Below, piece by piece: positions 5,953 through 7,855 of a stretch of 7,855 nucleotides of DNA; position 1 is the first letter of the stretch; every line of letters starts with the position of its first letter. Below the pieces are notes generated by a model that made no database searches, had not been told where the DNA came from, and was given only the letters and a program-made list of their open reading frames with translations. Position numbers and translations under genes: made by a program. Origin of the DNA: Deltaproteobacteria bacterium. Lineage in GTDB: Bacteria > Desulfobacterota > Desulfobacteria > Desulfobacterales > UBA11574. The stretch is taken from positions 1 through 7,855 of the forward strand of contig JAFDCA010000554.1 in the NCBI GenBank assembly GCA_019313025.1. Reading direction: 5' to 3'.

Positions 5953-6591
5953 CTAATCTTCCGTGATAATCAGTATGCTTTTAAAATCTTCAGGTTGGAA
6001 TTCTTCAATGATTTTACCTTTTTCTATAAAAGACTCGATATGATGATACGCGTTCTCATATCCCGTCATCACGGATTCGAGTCTTTGAGAGATTGCGTCT
6101 TCAGCTCCCAATAGCTCCCTGATTTTATGTAATAATCTTTCGCCTTCCTCTAAATGATTTGCTATTTCACCGAGCATTTCTTTGCGTTTTTGGTGCTTTT
6201 CCCGTTCCTTGGCAATAATCGGTAACAGCCTTTGAACAGAGAGCTCTACCAACGCATCCCGGGGGGCGTTAAAATGTTTCGATACATGTTCTAGAGATAA
6301 GAGAGATCTTCTGCTAATGACGAATGTTTTTTGGATGCGACTGTGTTTGGCTAATTTGATGTTCGCAATGTCACGGGCGATGGATTCTAAGGTCCGGGCA
6401 TCTTCAACCAAATGATCAAAAAGAGATTTTTGTTTGATTCCCAGATGGGCGGCGACAATGCTGATGGCCTCGATGCATCCTTCGGTTAGCTTGAAGGTGG
6501 CACGAACAGATTGCCTTCCCTTTAAATCTGAGGTGAACGTTTGGGTTAGTGAAATTTCGTTTGTCGGTTCATGTTTATCGTTCTGATTCAT
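5953..6591 (-). CDS. Hypothetical protein with two ribbon-helix-helix-like repeats and a coiled coil
   Basis: I do not recognise this 212-residue soluble protein as a named family. Two segments, about 28-66 and 85-122, look alike: a short beta strand (RATFKL at 30-35, QKTFVI at 87-92), a helix, a turn and a second helix. They align without gaps at an offset of 57 residues, with T32-F33 over T89-F90 and L57 over L114. That is the pattern expected of a tandem ribbon-helix-helix pseudo-dimer, which would bind DNA. Residues about 125-190 are highly charged with heptad-like hydrophobic spacing, suggesting a coiled coil for oligomerisation. No membrane segment or catalytic motif is seen. GGGAG (6598-6602) six bases before the ATG supports the start. 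It is convergent with the ZIP gene and divergent from hsp20. The DNA-binding idea is inference only. Confidence 0.75.
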   Translation of the reverse strand: MNQNDKHEPTNEISLTQTFTSDLKGRQSVRATFKLTEGCIEAISIVAAHLGIKQKSLFDHLVEDARTLESIARDIANIKLAKHSRIQKTFVISRRSLLSLEHVSKHFNAPRDALVELSVQRLLPIIAKEREKHQKRKEMLGEIANHLEEGERLLHKIRELLGAEDAISQRLESVMTGYENAYHHIESFIEKGKIIEEFQPEDFKSILIITED

Positions 6592-6631
6592 TTTTTTCTC
6601 CCGGCAGATGGGTTTAACATATCATTACTTA

Positions 6632-6659
6632 ATTCTAATTGTTTTATAAAATAATGCAA
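6632..6659 (-). promoter_or_regulatory. Candidate promoter for the tandem-repeat hypothetical gene
   Basis: On the minus strand a TAGAAT -10 (6632-6637, five of six to consensus) lies 16 bases after a poor TTGCAT -35 (6654-6659). The -10 is about 40 bases upstream of the ATG at 6591. Confidence 0.4.
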
Positions 6660-6870
6660 TATATTTTTAATGGTCAGCATCTTAAACTTATAAACCCTCT
6701 GGAAAATCAATGGCCGTATAATTCCTTGGGAAACCGATTTATTAAACAACCCGGACGCTTTGATGTCTTACAAGAGTCTGAATTTAAATCATTTCTGCTG
6801 CCTATTACACTCGTTTAAGAATCTGCCCCATTACCAATTTAAATAAAATAAAAAAAGTAATAATATTTAA

Positions 6871-6898
6871 TTGACATAACTATATTGGTGGTTATTTT
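6871..6898 (+). promoter_or_regulatory. Candidate promoter for hsp20-dnaK
   Basis: A perfect TTGACA -35 (6871-6876) is followed after 16 bases by TATTTT (6893-6898), four of six to the -10 consensus, ending 38 bases before the hsp20 ATG. A housekeeping sigma factor would recognise the -35. Neither a full sigma-32 promoter nor a CIRCE operator accompanies it, so how heat induction works is not evident. Confidence 0.5.
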
Positions 6899-6936
6899 TT
6901 TGGAAAAGAAAAAAATCACGCCAAGGAGGTAGCATT

Positions 6937-7380
6937 ATGGAGCTTATAAGATGGAATCCAATGAGAGATATGTTCAGCCTCAGACATCAAATGAATCATC
7001 TTTTTGACGATGTTTTTAGACCGATTGTCCGGGATGATCGTCAGTCGCTCATGTGGACCTGGCATCCGACAGTCGATATTTACGACAATGACGAAAACAT
7101 TGTTATAACTGCCGAATTGCCCGGAATCGACAAGAAAGACATCGTTATCGATGTAAAAGACGGGGTGCTGACCCTGAAAGGTGAACGATCTTCAGACAAT
7201 GAGGTTAAGAAGGAAAAGTATTATTGCAGGGAAAGGACGTTTGGAAAATTTGAAAGAACCTTCAGGCTACCTGTGGACATCGATCCTGAAAAAATAAGTG
7301 CCAATTGCAAAGACGGTGTACTAAAGATAGATATTCCAAAGCCAGAGGAACAAAAGCCAAAACAGATTTCCGTGCATTAA
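6937..7380 (+). CDS. hsp20: Small heat-shock protein, Hsp20/alpha-crystallin family
   Basis: This ATP-independent cytoplasmic holdase binds unfolding proteins and passes them to DnaK for refolding. Of its 147 residues, the N-terminal arm (about 1-42) is the typical WNPMRDMFSLRHQMN type. The alpha-crystallin domain runs from about 43 to 135, with ELPGIDKKDI, then LTLKGER, the FGKFERTFRLP block and the signature CKDGVLKIDIPK. The tail carries an I-x-V anchor (I144-S-V146) that links subunits into oligomers. A near-perfect Shine-Dalgarno, AAGGAGGT (6923-6930), lies six bases before the ATG, predicting strong translation. dnaK follows 83 bases downstream on the same strand with no obvious separate promoter, so a chaperone operon is likely. 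Length and motifs are complete. Confidence 0.95.
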   Translation: MELIRWNPMRDMFSLRHQMNHLFDDVFRPIVRDDRQSLMWTWHPTVDIYDNDENIVITAELPGIDKKDIVIDVKDGVLTLKGERSSDNEVKKEKYYCRERTFGKFERTFRLPVDIDPEKISANCKDGVLKIDIPKPEEQKPKQISVH

Positions 7381-7413
7381 CAAGGAGTCCGAAAAACGAC
7401 ATTAAAATGAACA

Positions 7414-7436
7414 GGGCGGTTCATCACGAACCGCCC
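7414..7436. terminator. Perfect GC-rich hairpin between hsp20 and dnaK
   Basis: GGGCGGTTC (7414-7422) is perfectly mirrored by GAACCGCCC (7428-7436) around a five-base loop. An A-run, not a T-run, follows on the plus strand, so it is not a canonical intrinsic terminator. It more likely protects the hsp20 mRNA end or attenuates read-through, setting the hsp20:dnaK ratio. It ends 27 bases before the dnaK ATG, close to its ribosome site. Confidence 0.5.
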
Positions 7437-7463
7437 AAAAATCGAATATAGTGAGGTAAAAAA

Positions 7464-7855
7464 ATGAGTAAAATAATAGGAATCGATTTGGGAACCACCA
7501 ATTCGTGTGTTTCGGTCATGGAATCGGGTGAACCCAAAGTCATTACCAATGCCGAAGGTGGTCGAACAACGCCTTCAATTGTGGCCGTCACCGAACGGGG
7601 AGAACGGTTGGTCGGGCAGATTGCCAAAAGGCAGGCCATAACCAATCCTGAAAATACGGTATTTGGCATCAAACGTCTCATCGGCCGCAAGTATGATTCA
7701 ACGGAGGTACAAAAGGACATCAAAATACTCCCCTACAGAATCGAAAAGGCAGTTAATGGCGATGTGCGAGTCAATCTCAAGGGAAAACCATACAGTCCGG
7801 CGGAAATTTCATCGTTTATCCTGGCCAATATCAAGAAGTCGACCGAAGATTATCT
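7464..7855 (+). CDS. dnaK: Molecular chaperone DnaK (Hsp70), N-terminal part
   Basis: DnaK is the ATP-driven cytoplasmic chaperone that refolds clients with DnaJ and GrpE. Only the first 130 codons are present; the frame is open to the window edge. The start is unmistakable: [20 protein letters not shown] carries the phosphate-1 ATP-binding loop (GIDLGTTNS, residues 6-14). It continues with [33 protein letters not shown] and the [10 protein letters not shown] block, all typical of the nucleotide-binding domain. GAGGT (7453-7457), six bases before the ATG, supports the start. The gene follows hsp20 in the same direction. The substrate-binding domain and lid are expected beyond the window. No truncation or frameshift appears in the visible part. 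Confidence 0.97.
   Translation, partial: MSKIIGIDLGTTNSCVSVMESGEPKVITNAEGGRTTPSIVAVTERGERLVGQIAKRQAITNPENTVFGIKRLIGRKYDSTEVQKDIKILPYRIEKAVNGDVRVNLKGKPYSPAEISSFILANIKKSTEDY

Larger units (their letters stand above)
6592..6936. other. 345-base AT-rich divergent intergenic region
   Basis: This stretch lies between the divergent hypothetical gene and hsp20. It holds a candidate promoter for each and a direct repeat AATTTAAAT (6781-6789 and 6836-6844). I see no CIRCE element, tRNA or convincing small gene; a 27-codon open frame from the ATG at about 6762 has no ribosome site and looks non-coding. The middle third (about 6670-6780) holds nothing I can interpret. Confidence 0.5.

Noticed and set aside
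6826..6833. CCCCATTA as a sigma-32 -10 element for hsp20
   Set aside because: No CTTGAA-like -35 lies 13-17 bases upstream, and the TTGACA promoter is closer and better.
7407..7451. 14-residue mini-ORF between hsp20 and dnaK
   Set aside because: The AAGGAG at 7382-7387 is 19 bases from its ATG, too far, and the hairpin explains the sequence.

Overview
The window is a moderate-GC bacterial chromosome segment. The mix of genes suggests a Gram-negative, probably anaerobic lineage, and Desulfobacterota (old Deltaproteobacteria, Desulfobacterales-like) is my best guess. That placement rests on general resemblance of the proteins; there is no rRNA or other firm marker here. Genes are mostly preceded by good Shine-Dalgarno sequences, and TGA serves as a normal stop (mntP ends with it), so the standard bacterial code applies.

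Layout. Positions 10-127 hold a long imperfect inverted repeat with no gene. A minus-strand pair follows: a DUF2156 / phosphatidylglycerol-lysyltransferase-like protein (2631-1750) and, 55 bases downstream, cofactor-independent phosphoglycerate mutase gpmI (1694-132). A 217-base divergent intergenic region with a perfect 12-base palindrome separates them from a plus-strand run. That run is an FAD/NAD(P)-dependent oxidoreductase of the type often fused to selenophosphate synthetase (2849-3967), a 71-residue unknown protein (4089-4304), the manganese exporter mntP (4367-4945) and a GufA/BbZIP-type ZIP metal transporter (5069-5833). A convergent minus-strand gene (6591-5953) encodes an unrecognised protein that looks like two tandem ribbon-helix-helix repeats plus a coiled coil. 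A 345-base AT-rich region then carries promoters for this gene and for the heat-shock pair on the plus strand: a small heat-shock protein (6937-7380) and the start of dnaK (7464 to the window end).

How the genes relate. mntP and the ZIP gene form a small divalent-metal module, with export beside probable uptake. hsp20 and dnaK form a chaperone module: Hsp20 holds unfolding proteins and DnaK refolds them. gpmI is central glycolysis/gluconeogenesis and is probably co-transcribed with its DUF2156 neighbour.

The most notable observation is that the ZIP gene is intact in one frame from start to stop except for a single in-frame TGA (5477-5479). The TGA sits where the homologous BbZIP has glycine, and metal-site motifs are preserved on both sides with exact family spacing. 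It is either a very recent nonsense mutation or sequence error, or a recoded (selenocysteine) codon. A hairpin starts at the TGA, but its spacing does not fit the bacterial SECIS rule well, and the residue replaced is not cysteine, so I lean towards mutation while flagging the alternative.
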